64,000 nt of DNA. Source: Arcicella rosea (GTDB lineage Bacteria > Bacteroidota > Bacteroidia > Cytophagales > Spirosomataceae). The position numbers and the translations under genes are program-made. The stretch lies in assembly GCF_040543805.1 (NCBI RefSeq), contig NZ_JBEUMS010000017.1:98776-162775 (forward strand). The letters run 5' to 3'. The notes under the pieces were generated by a model. It had not been told where the DNA came from. It saw only the letters and a list, made by a program, of their open reading frames with translations, and did not search any database. Numbering within the stretch: the first letter of the stretch is position 1; every line of letters begins with the position of its first letter. Shown piece after piece: positions 26,433 through 34,864 of this stretch.

Positions 26433-28151
26433 TTAAAGGTTTCCTTTTCTCATTTCTTTTACGGCATAATCTGCCGCACGAGCTGTAATTGCCATAAAAG
26501 TTAATGAAGGATTTTGTGTTGAAGTAGAAGTCATACAAGCGCCATCCGTTACGAATACATTTTTACAAGTATGTAACTGATTCCACTTGTTCAATAACGA
26601 CGTTTTAGGATCTTTTCCCATACGCACGCCACCCATTTCGTGAATATCCAAACCGGGAGCTTTATCTGGTTTGTCATGTGTTTGAATATTTTTGAAACCC
26701 GCTTTCGTCAACATTTCAGCCATTTCTGTATGGAAATCCTGAATCATTTTTTCATCGTTATCATCATACGCTACCGAAATTTTCAGTTGTGGAATTCCCC
26801 AAGGATCTAATAATTTTTTATCCAAAGCTACATAATTACTTTCTTTCGGAATGGTTTCGCCCATCATGTGCGAACCTACTCGCCAATTACCATATTGTTG
26901 TTCATTCAAGCTGTTTTTCAAAGATTCACCGATGCCCGAAGTATCATTTGAAGTAATTCTGCTTGAACCAAAACCAGCAGCATAGCCTCTTAAAAAATCG
27001 GTTTCTTGCTTGAAAACATTTCTAAAACGTGGAATATAACTACTGTTCGGACGAATCCCTTCGGTTGTGCTATTCAAAAAGCCTTCGTACTCGGCAGAAA
27101 TCGTTGTACGGAAATTGTGAAAAGCAATGTACTTGCCCAACAAACCATTATCGTTCCCCAAACCATTTTGGAAACGATTTGAAGTAGAATTTAACAAAAT
27201 CAAATTAGAATTTAAAGTAGCCGCATTCACAAAAATGATTTTTGCATAATACTCCGTCATTTCTTTGGTATGCGCATCAATCACTCTTACGCCCGAAGCC
27301 TTGTTTTTCTTTTCATCAAAAATGATAGAATGTACGACTGAATTTGGTTTCAAAGTCATTTTTCCCGTGCGTGCCGCCCACGGAAGTGTAGAAGAATTAC
27401 TACTAAAATATCCACCATAAGGACAACCCCGCTGGCATAAGGAACGGTTTTGACACTGACCTCTACCTTGCTGTAAATGAATGGGTTGTGGTTTTGTAAG
27501 ATGCGCACAACGACCAATAATCACTGGACGAGTATTGTTATAATGTTTAGCCGTTTGTTCGCTGAAGTGCTTTTCTACGCAAGACATCTCGTGTGGTGGT
27601 AAAAATTCTCCATCTGGCAAACTTGCTAAACCGTCTTTATTCCCAGAAATTCCTGCAAATTTTTCTACATAACTGTACCAAGGAGCAATATCGGCATAAC
27701 GAATAGGCCAATCTACGGCAAAACCATCACGAGCGGGGCCATCAAAATCATGTTCTGACCAACGTTGCGTGCCTCTTGCCCACATTAATGATTTCCCACC
27801 TACTTGGTAACCACGAATCCAATCGAAAGGCTTTTCTTGCACATAAGGATGTTCAGCATCTTTCACGAAAAAGTGTGCTGCATCTTCATTGAAAGCATAA
27901 CATCTACTAACGATAGGATTGGCATCTTTGATGGCTTTGGGTAATTGTCCCAAATGTTCAAATTCCCACGGTTGCATCATCGTGGTAGGATAATCCGTAA
28001 TGTGTTGAACATCACGTCCACGCTCTAAAACAAGCGTTTTTAAACCTTTGCCCGTAAGTTCTTTGGCAGCCCAACCACCACTAATTCCCGAACCAATTAC
28101 GATGGCATCAAAAGTTCGGTCTTTTATAGCATTGATATTCAGATATGACAT
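26433..28151 (-). CDS. GMC-family FAD oxidoreductase, probable glucoside 3-dehydrogenase large subunit
   Basis: A 572-residue flavoprotein. The FAD-binding motif is GSGISGGWAAKEL (about 20-32). The C-terminal GMC part holds HEMGGVRMG and STQNPSLTFMA, the usual catalytic His/Asn region. Cysteines C233, C239 and C243 (CQNRSLCQRGC) resemble the iron-sulfur-binding segment of FAD-dependent glucose dehydrogenases. It has no own signal peptide; the small subunit encoded 94 bp upstream has a Tat-like signal and probably carries it out. Likely reaction: oxidation of a sugar or glycoside at C3, electrons passing to a cytochrome. The substrate is inferred from the DUF1080 neighbour. Confidence 0.85.
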   Translation of the reverse strand: MSYLNINAIKDRTFDAIVIGSGISGGWAAKELTGKGLKTLVLERGRDVQHITDYPTTMMQPWEFEHLGQLPKAIKDANPIVSRCYAFNEDAAHFFVKDAEHPYVQEKPFDWIRGYQVGGKSLMWARGTQRWSEHDFDGPARDGFAVDWPIRYADIAPWYSYVEKFAGISGNKDGLASLPDGEFLPPHEMSCVEKHFSEQTAKHYNNTRPVIIGRCAHLTKPQPIHLQQGRGQCQNRSLCQRGCPYGGYFSSNSSTLPWAARTGKMTLKPNSVVHSIIFDEKKNKASGVRVIDAHTKEMTEYYAKIIFVNAATLNSNLILLNSTSNRFQNGLGNDNGLLGKYIAFHNFRTTISAEYEGFLNSTTEGIRPNSSYIPRFRNVFKQETDFLRGYAAGFGSSRITSNDTSGIGESLKNSLNEQQYGNWRVGSHMMGETIPKESNYVALDKKLLDPWGIPQLKISVAYDDNDEKMIQDFHTEMAEMLTKAGFKNIQTHDKPDKAPGLDIHEMGGVRMGKDPKTSLLNKWNQLHTCKNVFVTDGACMTSTSTQNPSLTFMAITARAADYAVKEMRKGNL

Positions 28152-28154
28152 GTT

Positions 28155-28240
28155 AAGTAAGAGTTATGAATTGTGAGTGATGAATTGTGAATTGTCCATC
28201 GTAGCTGAAAGCTGATGACCGACGGCTGAAACCCGAAAGC
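28155..28240. repeat. GAATTGTGAGTGATGAATTG repeat plus GCTGAAAGC-type words
   Basis: GTTATGAATTGTGAGTGATG and GAATTGTGAATTG (28155-28195) belong to the dispersed ATTCACAATTCA family in reverse orientation. Next come GCTGAAAGCTGATGACC and GGCTGAAACCCGAAAGCC, a second short-word repeat. It fills the gap between the two dehydrogenase subunit genes. Confidence 0.55.
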
Positions 28241-28245
28241 CAAAA

Positions 28246-28764
28246 CTATCTTGGAATCGGAACGCAACCATGATAATATCCCGGTGCCATATTGAATTTC
28301 AATTGATTGACCATGTAATATTCAGAATTGGTATATCCTTGAATCGTCAATCTTTTTATCATATCCGCAAATTGTTTCGCTACTGTATTTGTAGAAGCAC
28401 TCATTTTCAGAAAAGTATCAATGCGTTGAGATTTGCTACTTTCTACGAAAGATTTTTGATGATTTTGTTGAGAAAGCTCATTGATTAAAACCAAACCTTG
28501 CTTTAAAGTACTCTGTGCATTTTCGCCGTAACAATCATTTATCATTCGCATGGCAAACTGATGTACTTTTAGCGATTTTGCTCCAGGAGTATTGGTTTCA
28601 GGAATAATTGTTTCTACAATTTCAGCAAGAAGTACTTCATCGTTGGTGGCTAAATTAGAAAATTGTCCTATGCTTTGGCTCGTCCAACCCGAAGCCCAAG
28701 TAGGTAAACTTACCAATCCGCCTAATGCTACCGATAAGTTTTTTATTGCAGAGCGTCTTTTCAT
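28246..28764 (-). CDS. Gluconate 2-dehydrogenase subunit 3-family protein
   Basis: A 172-residue protein with an N-terminal MKRRSAIKNLSVALGG that looks like a Tat signal (twin arginine). The body matches the Gluconate_2-dh3 family: EVLLAEIVETIIPETNTPGA, MINDCYG and the C-terminal GYTNSEYYMVNQL...PGYYHGCVP. These small subunits accompany GMC-type dehydrogenases and help export and assemble them. The downstream GMC gene on the same strand is the expected partner. Confidence 0.85.
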   Translation of the reverse strand: MKRRSAIKNLSVALGGLVSLPTWASGWTSQSIGQFSNLATNDEVLLAEIVETIIPETNTPGAKSLKVHQFAMRMINDCYGENAQSTLKQGLVLINELSQQNHQKSFVESSKSQRIDTFLKMSASTNTVAKQFADMIKRLTIQGYTNSEYYMVNQLKFNMAPGYYHGCVPIPR

Positions 28765-29009
28765 CTTTTTTTAGATTTATTAATGATATATCTGTACAAA
28801 TCTATGTTTTTAAATCTATATCATTTACATTGATTTGACCTGTACGGAAATATGTTGCCGATTCGCAATCAACACTTTATAAAAAACTTAGCTAAAAAAT
28901 CAAAAATGGATTCAAATAACAGATTTATCTTAAAAACAGGATAAAAATATTCATTGAACTGCTTAGATTTGAAGACTGTTTTCAATCATATCATCATAAT
29001 TTTCAAATC

Positions 29010-30092
29010 ATGACACTTCAAAAACAATCCATAAAAGTACTTGTAGTAGGTTGCGGCAATATGGGGGCTTCTCATGCCATTGCTTATCAAAATACCGAAG
29101 GTTTTGAAATCTGCGGAATCGTTTCTACTGGAAAAAGTAAAGAAGTACTCAACGAACATTTGGGCGGGGGCTATCCACTTTTTAGCGATTATGCCGAAGC
29201 GCTGGCAAGTACAAAACCTGATGCTGTTTGTATTTCTACTTATCCAGATACACATGAAGCATTTGCGGTAATGGCTTTGGAAGCAGATTGTCATGTTTTT
29301 ATCGAAAAACCTTTGGCTGATACCGTGGAAGGAGCGAAAAGAGTAGCTGATTTAGCAACGAAGAAAGGGAAAAAAGTAGCAGTGGGCTATATTTTAAGGC
29401 ATCATCCTTCTTGGGAAAAATTTGTAGAAATTGCCCAAGAAATGGGAAAACCTTTGGTGATGCGTATGAACTTGAATCAGCAAAGTCATGGCGTAATGTG
29501 GAATGTACATCGTAATTTGATGAAAAGTTTAAGTCCGATTGTGGATTGTGGCGTGCATTATATCGACGTAATGTGCCAAATGACACGTTCAAAACCGATA
29601 CAAGTAAATGCCATTGGAGCGAGATTGACAGATGATATTCCTGAAGGAAATTATAATTATGGACAATTACAGATTCGTTTTGAAGATGGTTCTGTGGGTT
29701 GGTACGAAGCAGGTTGGGGACCAATGATGAGCGAAACCGCTTTCTTTATCAAAGACGTAATCGGACCAAAAGGTTGCGTTTCAATTGTAGCAAAAGAAGC
29801 TGGAGGAACTGGAAAATCTGACAATGTGGATTCGCATACCAAAACGGAATCTTTAAGAGTACATTATTCAGACATTAATTCAGAAAACGCTTTTACAAGA
29901 GCTGATAAATGGATAAATCTCACCGACGAGCCAGACCACCAAGAACTTTGCAATCGTGAACAAAGGTTTTTCTTAAAAGCCATTCAAGAAGATGTTGATT
30001 TAACTGACCATCTTGAAGATGCCGTAAACAGCCTAAGAATCGCTTTCGCTTGTGATGAATCAGTAAAAACTGGTTTGCCTGTGATGTTATAA
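29010..30092 (+). CDS. Gfo/Idh/MocA-family NAD(P)-dependent oxidoreductase
   Basis: A 360-residue cytoplasmic protein. Rossmann motif VVGCGNMGASHA lies near residue 12, and the family EKP motif is at 99-101 (FIEKPLAD). A C-terminal alpha/beta domain (about 130-340) contains DCGVHYIDVM, with the usual catalytic His. These enzymes oxidise or reduce sugars and cyclitols, some at C3. It is divergent from the GMC/subunit 3 genes, so it may reduce a 3-keto-sugar back to the normal sugar after uptake. Its stop overlaps the end of the convergent GT14 gene by 6 bp. Confidence 0.85.
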   Translation: MTLQKQSIKVLVVGCGNMGASHAIAYQNTEGFEICGIVSTGKSKEVLNEHLGGGYPLFSDYAEALASTKPDAVCISTYPDTHEAFAVMALEADCHVFIEKPLADTVEGAKRVADLATKKGKKVAVGYILRHHPSWEKFVEIAQEMGKPLVMRMNLNQQSHGVMWNVHRNLMKSLSPIVDCGVHYIDVMCQMTRSKPIQVNAIGARLTDDIPEGNYNYGQLQIRFEDGSVGWYEAGWGPMMSETAFFIKDVIGPKGCVSIVAKEAGGTGKSDNVDSHTKTESLRVHYSDINSENAFTRADKWINLTDEPDHQELCNREQRFFLKAIQEDVDLTDHLEDAVNSLRIAFACDESVKTGLPVML

Positions 30093-30920
30093 AGAATCAA
30101 GCGCATCCAAAACTTTGCTATCAACGGTTTCATTAAATTTGCGAGCAAACAATTTTCCTGAGCTAAGTAAAGTTGGCAAATCTTCCATTTTGAAGGTTTT
30201 TGGACTAGCATTTCCTTCTGACCAATCAATGTAACGAAGGTTATCGTTCACCATCTCATTTTGAAAAATAGAGTTATAAAGAATAGTTTGAAAAACGATT
30301 TCATCACTTCCCCAAGTAAGTTCAAAAAATCGTTTTACATTTTTATTTTGCTGTAAGTAGGTTACAATATATTCAACATGTTTGCTCGTAATGGTAAACC
30401 ACTGAGAGCGCCCAACGGGAATCAAATGATTAGGCATTTTTCTTTTGGGCAAAAGCATGTTGATATATTTTTCTGCCATGTTTCTCCCAGAAAATTGATA
30501 ATTTGATAAATGATATTTTGTGACTCTAGGAATTGCTTCTTGCCATTCTGTGGCTACAGAAAGCGTGTGCATAAATGCTTTATCAGGGTTCTGTTCAAGA
30601 AAAGCATGAATTTCATGAGTACTTTTTAAGGGATAATCTTGACCGCTCAACAGATTGATGTAATCATATTTTGTTGATGATGCCAAAATTTCTTCAAAGC
30701 TATTCACGGTAGCTTGGACAATACTGTAGGCACCCCAATATACACTTACTCGATTCGTAATCAACTTTACATGCTCCGATGCTAAAAAAAGAAATGGACT
30801 AATATCTGCTTTTAAATCTACATGTATATAAAAATCAGCATCTGGATGAGCCAGACGATTGATTAATCTTTGTAATTGAGATGGGTTTGCATGGACTAAC
30901 ATTAAATGTGCAATCCTCAT
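30087..30920 (-). CDS. GT14-like (core-2/I-branching) beta-glycosyltransferase
   Basis: Started at 30920 (277 residues, MRIAHLMLVHANPSQLQRLI). A longer frame from 31031 would run through the flippase gene and is rejected. The start overlaps the flippase stop as TAATG, which suggests translational coupling. Family marks are ADFYIHVDLKAD, YDYINLLSGQDYPLKS and LTWGSDEIVFQTIL, as in the core-2/I-branching enzyme family. It likely adds a beta-linked xylose or GlcNAc branch to the exopolysaccharide repeat unit on the cytoplasmic side. Confidence 0.85.
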   Translation of the reverse strand: MRIAHLMLVHANPSQLQRLINRLAHPDADFYIHVDLKADISPFLFLASEHVKLITNRVSVYWGAYSIVQATVNSFEEILASSTKYDYINLLSGQDYPLKSTHEIHAFLEQNPDKAFMHTLSVATEWQEAIPRVTKYHLSNYQFSGRNMAEKYINMLLPKRKMPNHLIPVGRSQWFTITSKHVEYIVTYLQQNKNVKRFFELTWGSDEIVFQTILYNSIFQNEMVNDNLRYIDWSEGNASPKTFKMEDLPTLLSSGKLFARKFNETVDSKVLDALDSL

Positions 30921-32275
30921 TATTTTGCGGTTTTGTTTTTTAGTAAATACTCTTGAGCCATAGTTTTTATCTCTGCAAAACCCGCAGTAAAAAAGCCTAT
31001 CAAAGTAAAATCCAAATATTTTTTCAACCAATAATATCCAAACAGTACTCCTGATAAAAAGGTGAAAAAGGTTGCTAAAGCTACTCCATTGATATTTCCG
31101 AAGAGATGAATCCCAATAAAATCAAACGTAACATTTATCCCAAGCATTACTAATACTTTATAGAAATTTATTCTTGGTTGATGGATAATATCCAAAGTAA
31201 TTCCTAGGAATCTATCAATGGGATAAAACATGGCAAAAGACATAAAAATACGATACACCGAAACTGCATGAGAACCAGAATACTGGCTTCCCCCCAAAAT
31301 AACAATAGCTATATCTGCCAAAATAACAGCCACTACCGAAACCGGAAAAAGAGCAAGCACAAGTGTTCCTGCGTATTTTTGCATAATTCCTACTACCTCT
31401 TCCTTATTTCCTCTATTAAAAGCCGCTGACATCGAAGGCATTGCGGTTGATAAAAAGCTTCTTAAAGGTATTTCGATTACTTCCATCAAACGCATTGGCA
31501 TTGTGTACATTGTTATGGCAGCAGGTCCAGCAGTACCCAATACAAACATTATCACAAAAGTATCAGAGCTTCTTAGCAAATTGGTGCTAATATTAGTTCC
31601 TACACTGTATTTACCAAAGTGAAATAATTCTAAAATCCATTCTTTTGTTCTTTTGCTAAAGGTTTTCATACGAGTCCACCCTTGATAAATACAAAACAAA
31701 CTTACAGTAATAGAACTTAGCGCATTGATTAATAAAACTAAATTGAGGTCTAAATTTGCGAAGAAGATTGTAACAAGTAACATTAAAATAAACGCTCCTT
31801 GGCTAACTACACGAATCAACAGAAGGCTATCAAATCGTTGGTCTGACTGTAAAGTCCAAGCTGCAACAGATGAAGGAAGCGTGAATAAAAAAGTAATTCC
31901 AAACCATTTTATCACCGTTTCCATTCCAAAATTATCAATGAATGGTATGGCAAAAGCCGCCAAAATATTAACAACAATTAGCACTCCTGTAATTAGAAGA
32001 CTCAAGTACCATACTGAACCTAAAACGGCGTCGGCTTTTTCTCTTTCTGCTCCTGAATAAAACTTAATCATAGCAGTTTGTAAAAAGCCAACTCTGAAAG
32101 TATCAATCAATGAAAAGGTAGTTTGAAAGAAAAACCAATAGCCAATATCTGCTGATGTCATATTACGGAGTAAAATACCAACTGTCACCATCGCCAAAAC
32201 AGACATTGAGCCATTACCCACGAGCGACAAAAAGTGTTTATTCCTTAACTTAGAAATGATAACTTGTGTATTCAT
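30920..32275 (-). CDS. wzx: Polysaccharide flippase (Wzx-like)
   Basis: A 451-residue integral membrane protein with about 12-14 hydrophobic helices and few other features. It belongs by likeness to the oligosaccharide flippase/MATE-like group (FSLIDTFRVGFLQTAMIKFYSGAE; LGTAGPAAITMYTMPMRLMEV). It would move the undecaprenyl-linked repeat unit across the inner membrane. Its place between GT genes and upstream polymerase and Wzc genes supports a Wzx/Wzy-dependent pathway. The stop codon overlaps the GT14 start. Confidence 0.82.
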   Translation of the reverse strand: MNTQVIISKLRNKHFLSLVGNGSMSVLAMVTVGILLRNMTSADIGYWFFFQTTFSLIDTFRVGFLQTAMIKFYSGAEREKADAVLGSVWYLSLLITGVLIVVNILAAFAIPFIDNFGMETVIKWFGITFLFTLPSSVAAWTLQSDQRFDSLLLIRVVSQGAFILMLLVTIFFANLDLNLVLLINALSSITVSLFCIYQGWTRMKTFSKRTKEWILELFHFGKYSVGTNISTNLLRSSDTFVIMFVLGTAGPAAITMYTMPMRLMEVIEIPLRSFLSTAMPSMSAAFNRGNKEEVVGIMQKYAGTLVLALFPVSVVAVILADIAIVILGGSQYSGSHAVSVYRIFMSFAMFYPIDRFLGITLDIIHQPRINFYKVLVMLGINVTFDFIGIHLFGNINGVALATFFTFLSGVLFGYYWLKKYLDFTLIGFFTAGFAEIKTMAQEYLLKNKTAK

Positions 32276-32344
32276 ATCATCAGATTTATATATATTGAAG
32301 TATGCCTAATTTAGGTTTCTCAAAAAGTGGTTTCTCATATTCAA

Positions 32345-33553
32345 TTAATTACTATTCAATAACTGATTCTGAATAGTATAAATTTGTTTTACACAAGCCT
32401 CCCAAGTATGCCCTTTGGCACATTCTATTGCTGCGTTTCTAGCTGATGCGTTTTGTGGCAATAATGCTTTTTCGATCGCTTGTTTATAGCCTTCTTTACC
32501 CATTGCTAATTCAACATGGGGCAAAAACATTTTCATGGCTGGTGTATCTGTTGCCACCGTTGGTTTTCCCATTGCCAAGTATTCATCTATTTTTCTAGGA
32601 TAATTACCAATGGTTAAAGCATTTAATAATTGTGGGTTCATACATACATCTAAGTACTGCATGTAAGCGGGTAACTGACTTGGTTTTTTAGCGCCTAAAA
32701 AATGTACATTTTTGATAGAATGTAAACGACTATGTTCAAAAACTGTTTCTTCTGGTCCAATTAATACTATTTGCCAATCTGGGCTCGTTTCTGCAATATC
32801 TATGAGTAACTGTATGTCTAATCGTTCAGAAGTAAGCAAACCTGCGTATCCAATTCTTGGATGTGGTATTTTTGCCAAATCTTCAGGTTCTGTGTAAGTA
32901 AAGTCAGCTTGGTAAATATCGGTTTCACAACCTTGACCAATATCTAAGCTAATGTCATTATGGTTTCGAGCATAATCTGCTAGATAAGCCGAGTTAGCAA
33001 AAACGGCATCCGCCATTTCAATGGCTTTGGGTTCTACTCTGCTTCCATGAAATTTAAAATATGGATGCTCTATCAGATTATCTCTGATATAATAAAAGCT
33101 CAATAGAGGTTGAAGATATTTTTTGGTAAACAATGCCGTAAACATCTGGCTATCATTTAACACAACTACTTTCTGAGGGTTCCACCCTAAACTTTTTATT
33201 CCTTTCTTAAGGCTATTAAAAAAGCCTTTACCATTGCGTTCATTTAAAGTATCATACAAGCTTAAATTCTTCAACCAGTTAATTGAATAGCTAATTGTTG
33301 CTGGGGTATGTACCCATAAATTTTCCCCTGCTTTGACAGTGTTTTCGCCGATACCCAAGGCAAGTTTTATTCTCTGCTTTCCATGCGGAGTATTGATTTG
33401 TTTCAAAATAGAGTTAATGTCAATAGCAGGATTAACATACAGTACAGGTTTAGTTTTACTGAACTCTACTGCCAAATTTCTGGCATTGCTTCCTAAATTC
33501 AATGCCCATTCTTGTTGTGCAATGACGATATATGCTTCAACGTTTTCTGACAT
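32345..33553 (-). CDS. GT-B glycosyltransferase (GT4-like)
   Basis: A 402-residue soluble protein. The C-terminal half has the GT4-type pattern IGYAGLLTSERLDIQLL, then the donor-binding segment KIDEYLAMGKPTVATD. The N-terminal half carries IVIAQQEWALNLGSNARNLA. Sugar and acceptor are unknown. It lies 70 bp upstream of the flippase gene. Its first 17 bases overlap the end of a possible 33-codon gene. Confidence 0.82.
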   Translation of the reverse strand: MSENVEAYIVIAQQEWALNLGSNARNLAVEFSKTKPVLYVNPAIDINSILKQINTPHGKQRIKLALGIGENTVKAGENLWVHTPATISYSINWLKNLSLYDTLNERNGKGFFNSLKKGIKSLGWNPQKVVVLNDSQMFTALFTKKYLQPLLSFYYIRDNLIEHPYFKFHGSRVEPKAIEMADAVFANSAYLADYARNHNDISLDIGQGCETDIYQADFTYTEPEDLAKIPHPRIGYAGLLTSERLDIQLLIDIAETSPDWQIVLIGPEETVFEHSRLHSIKNVHFLGAKKPSQLPAYMQYLDVCMNPQLLNALTIGNYPRKIDEYLAMGKPTVATDTPAMKMFLPHVELAMGKEGYKQAIEKALLPQNASARNAAIECAKGHTWEACVKQIYTIQNQLLNSN

Positions 33554-33638
33554 ATTTTCTATTTTTAACTTTCAATCCTTGTCTAAAACCCCAAATAAGG
33601 CAAATAATGACTGGAATCGCTATAATGTCCCAAGGCAT
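33537..33638 (-). CDS. Possible 33-residue membrane peptide
   Basis: An ATG at 33638, 13 nt after the GT2 stop codon, opens 33 codons ending in TGA at 33537, overlapping the GT4 start by 17 nt. The peptide starts MPWDIIAIPVIICLIWGF and ends in a basic tail (RQGLKVKNRKYVRKR): one hydrophobic helix with a positively charged end. It exactly fills the otherwise empty space between the two genes. No family is recognised. It could be chance. Confidence 0.35.
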   Translation of the reverse strand: MPWDIIAIPVIICLIWGFRQGLKVKNRKYVRKR

Positions 33639-33651
33639 AATTTTATTGTTT

Positions 33652-34827
33652 TTAGTGTTCGCTATCTCCGTGTGGAGTATGGATAAACTGTTTTCTAGCT
33701 TTTCCTATCTTGAACATCGCCTTCAACATGGAAATGATGGCTCCTGGAATTTGTAAAAAAGCCATTAGTAATTGCTTATTATACCATTTTGAAGGAATAC
33801 TCAATAACAACGAAAAAGCCAAAGCCAAAAATAAACCAATACTATAATTGAGATGTTCGCTTGAAAAAACAAAAGAAACAATCAACCACAGTACCATCAC
33901 CGCAACTAACATTACTCTTGGAAATAAATATGTTTGGAATACTTTATTAAAAAAAGCAATATTTCCTTTGAATAACTGAAACCAACCCTCAATAAAGTAC
34001 TTTTCCAGAAACTCTACTTGCATGGCTAACCATCTGCTTCTTTGTTGACTGAATACATCTGTTTTAGCTACTTTTTCATCTAAAACATATTTCTTGTCAA
34101 GAAAAGCAACGTCTTTTTTATCTCTTATAATTCTAAACTCTAATTCTTTATCTTCACCAGAAGTATCGCCTATATCTTTCAGATAGTTTACGAACAAGTT
34201 CCAGTCAAACGCCATTCCGCTACCAATCAAGGCAGATGGTAAACCAACAGCAACATGACCACGACGAAAAATATTATTGTTGATTTCTTCCGTACAAGCA
34301 TCTAATAGAGCAAAAGGTGTTTTAAAATCTTTAGCAGTTCTATGCCCTTGAATTACTTGATAACCCTGTTCATAAGCATCGTTCACCGCATGCAAAAAAC
34401 CTTGTGTCATGTGGTTATCGGCATCCAAAATCACTACAATATCAACCGGAGCAATAGCAGTAGCTTCAATTGCTTTTTGTAATGCCTTCCCTTTCGTACT
34501 TTTTTCAAAGCTTACTTCTACCACTTTTATTGGCAGTGATTTTAATGTACTTAAAGTAGCTTCGCTAAATGAATCGGCAATGATAACAACTTCAAACAAT
34601 TCTTTAGGATAGTCTTGTTTTATAGCATCTTTAGCTGTTGCAATAATAACAGCGTCTTCTTTATAACCGGGGATAAAAATGCGGATTTTTCTAAGCTTTT
34701 GCGCTTTAGGAAAATCCTTTTTGTTAGAAAATTTTCCTGCTAGAGCAAAGAAAAGTAAGTAGAATACCTGAATGGAAAGGTAAGCAAGTATTATTGTTTC
34801 AAAAATGGTAATTATTTGATGTATCAT
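33652..34827 (-). CDS. Membrane-bound GT2 glycosyltransferase
   Basis: A 391-residue protein with an N-terminal helix (about 8-30) and C-terminal helices (about 295-355). The GT2 core has RIFIPGYKEDAVI, the metal-binding VILDADNHM, TSGEDKELEFRI and QQRSRW, the D, DxD, ED and Q(Q/R)xRW set of processive-type enzymes. It probably adds a sugar to the growing unit at the membrane. It is part of the minus-strand exopolysaccharide run, with 37 bp to the polymerase gene upstream. Confidence 0.85.
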   Translation of the reverse strand: MIHQIITIFETIILAYLSIQVFYLLFFALAGKFSNKKDFPKAQKLRKIRIFIPGYKEDAVIIATAKDAIKQDYPKELFEVVIIADSFSEATLSTLKSLPIKVVEVSFEKSTKGKALQKAIEATAIAPVDIVVILDADNHMTQGFLHAVNDAYEQGYQVIQGHRTAKDFKTPFALLDACTEEINNNIFRRGHVAVGLPSALIGSGMAFDWNLFVNYLKDIGDTSGEDKELEFRIIRDKKDVAFLDKKYVLDEKVAKTDVFSQQRSRWLAMQVEFLEKYFIEGWFQLFKGNIAFFNKVFQTYLFPRVMLVAVMVLWLIVSFVFSSEHLNYSIGLFLALAFSLLLSIPSKWYNKQLLMAFLQIPGAIISMLKAMFKIGKARKQFIHTPHGDSEH

Positions 34828-34864
34828 AGCAAAATGGTTATATCGAAAGCTTCATATTTCTTTT

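Noticed and set aside
30921..31031. Longer N-terminus for the GT14 gene (start at 31031)
   Set aside because: The extra 37 codons lie entirely within the flippase gene, and the shorter start makes a TAATG stop-start overlap with it and begins at the family N-terminus.
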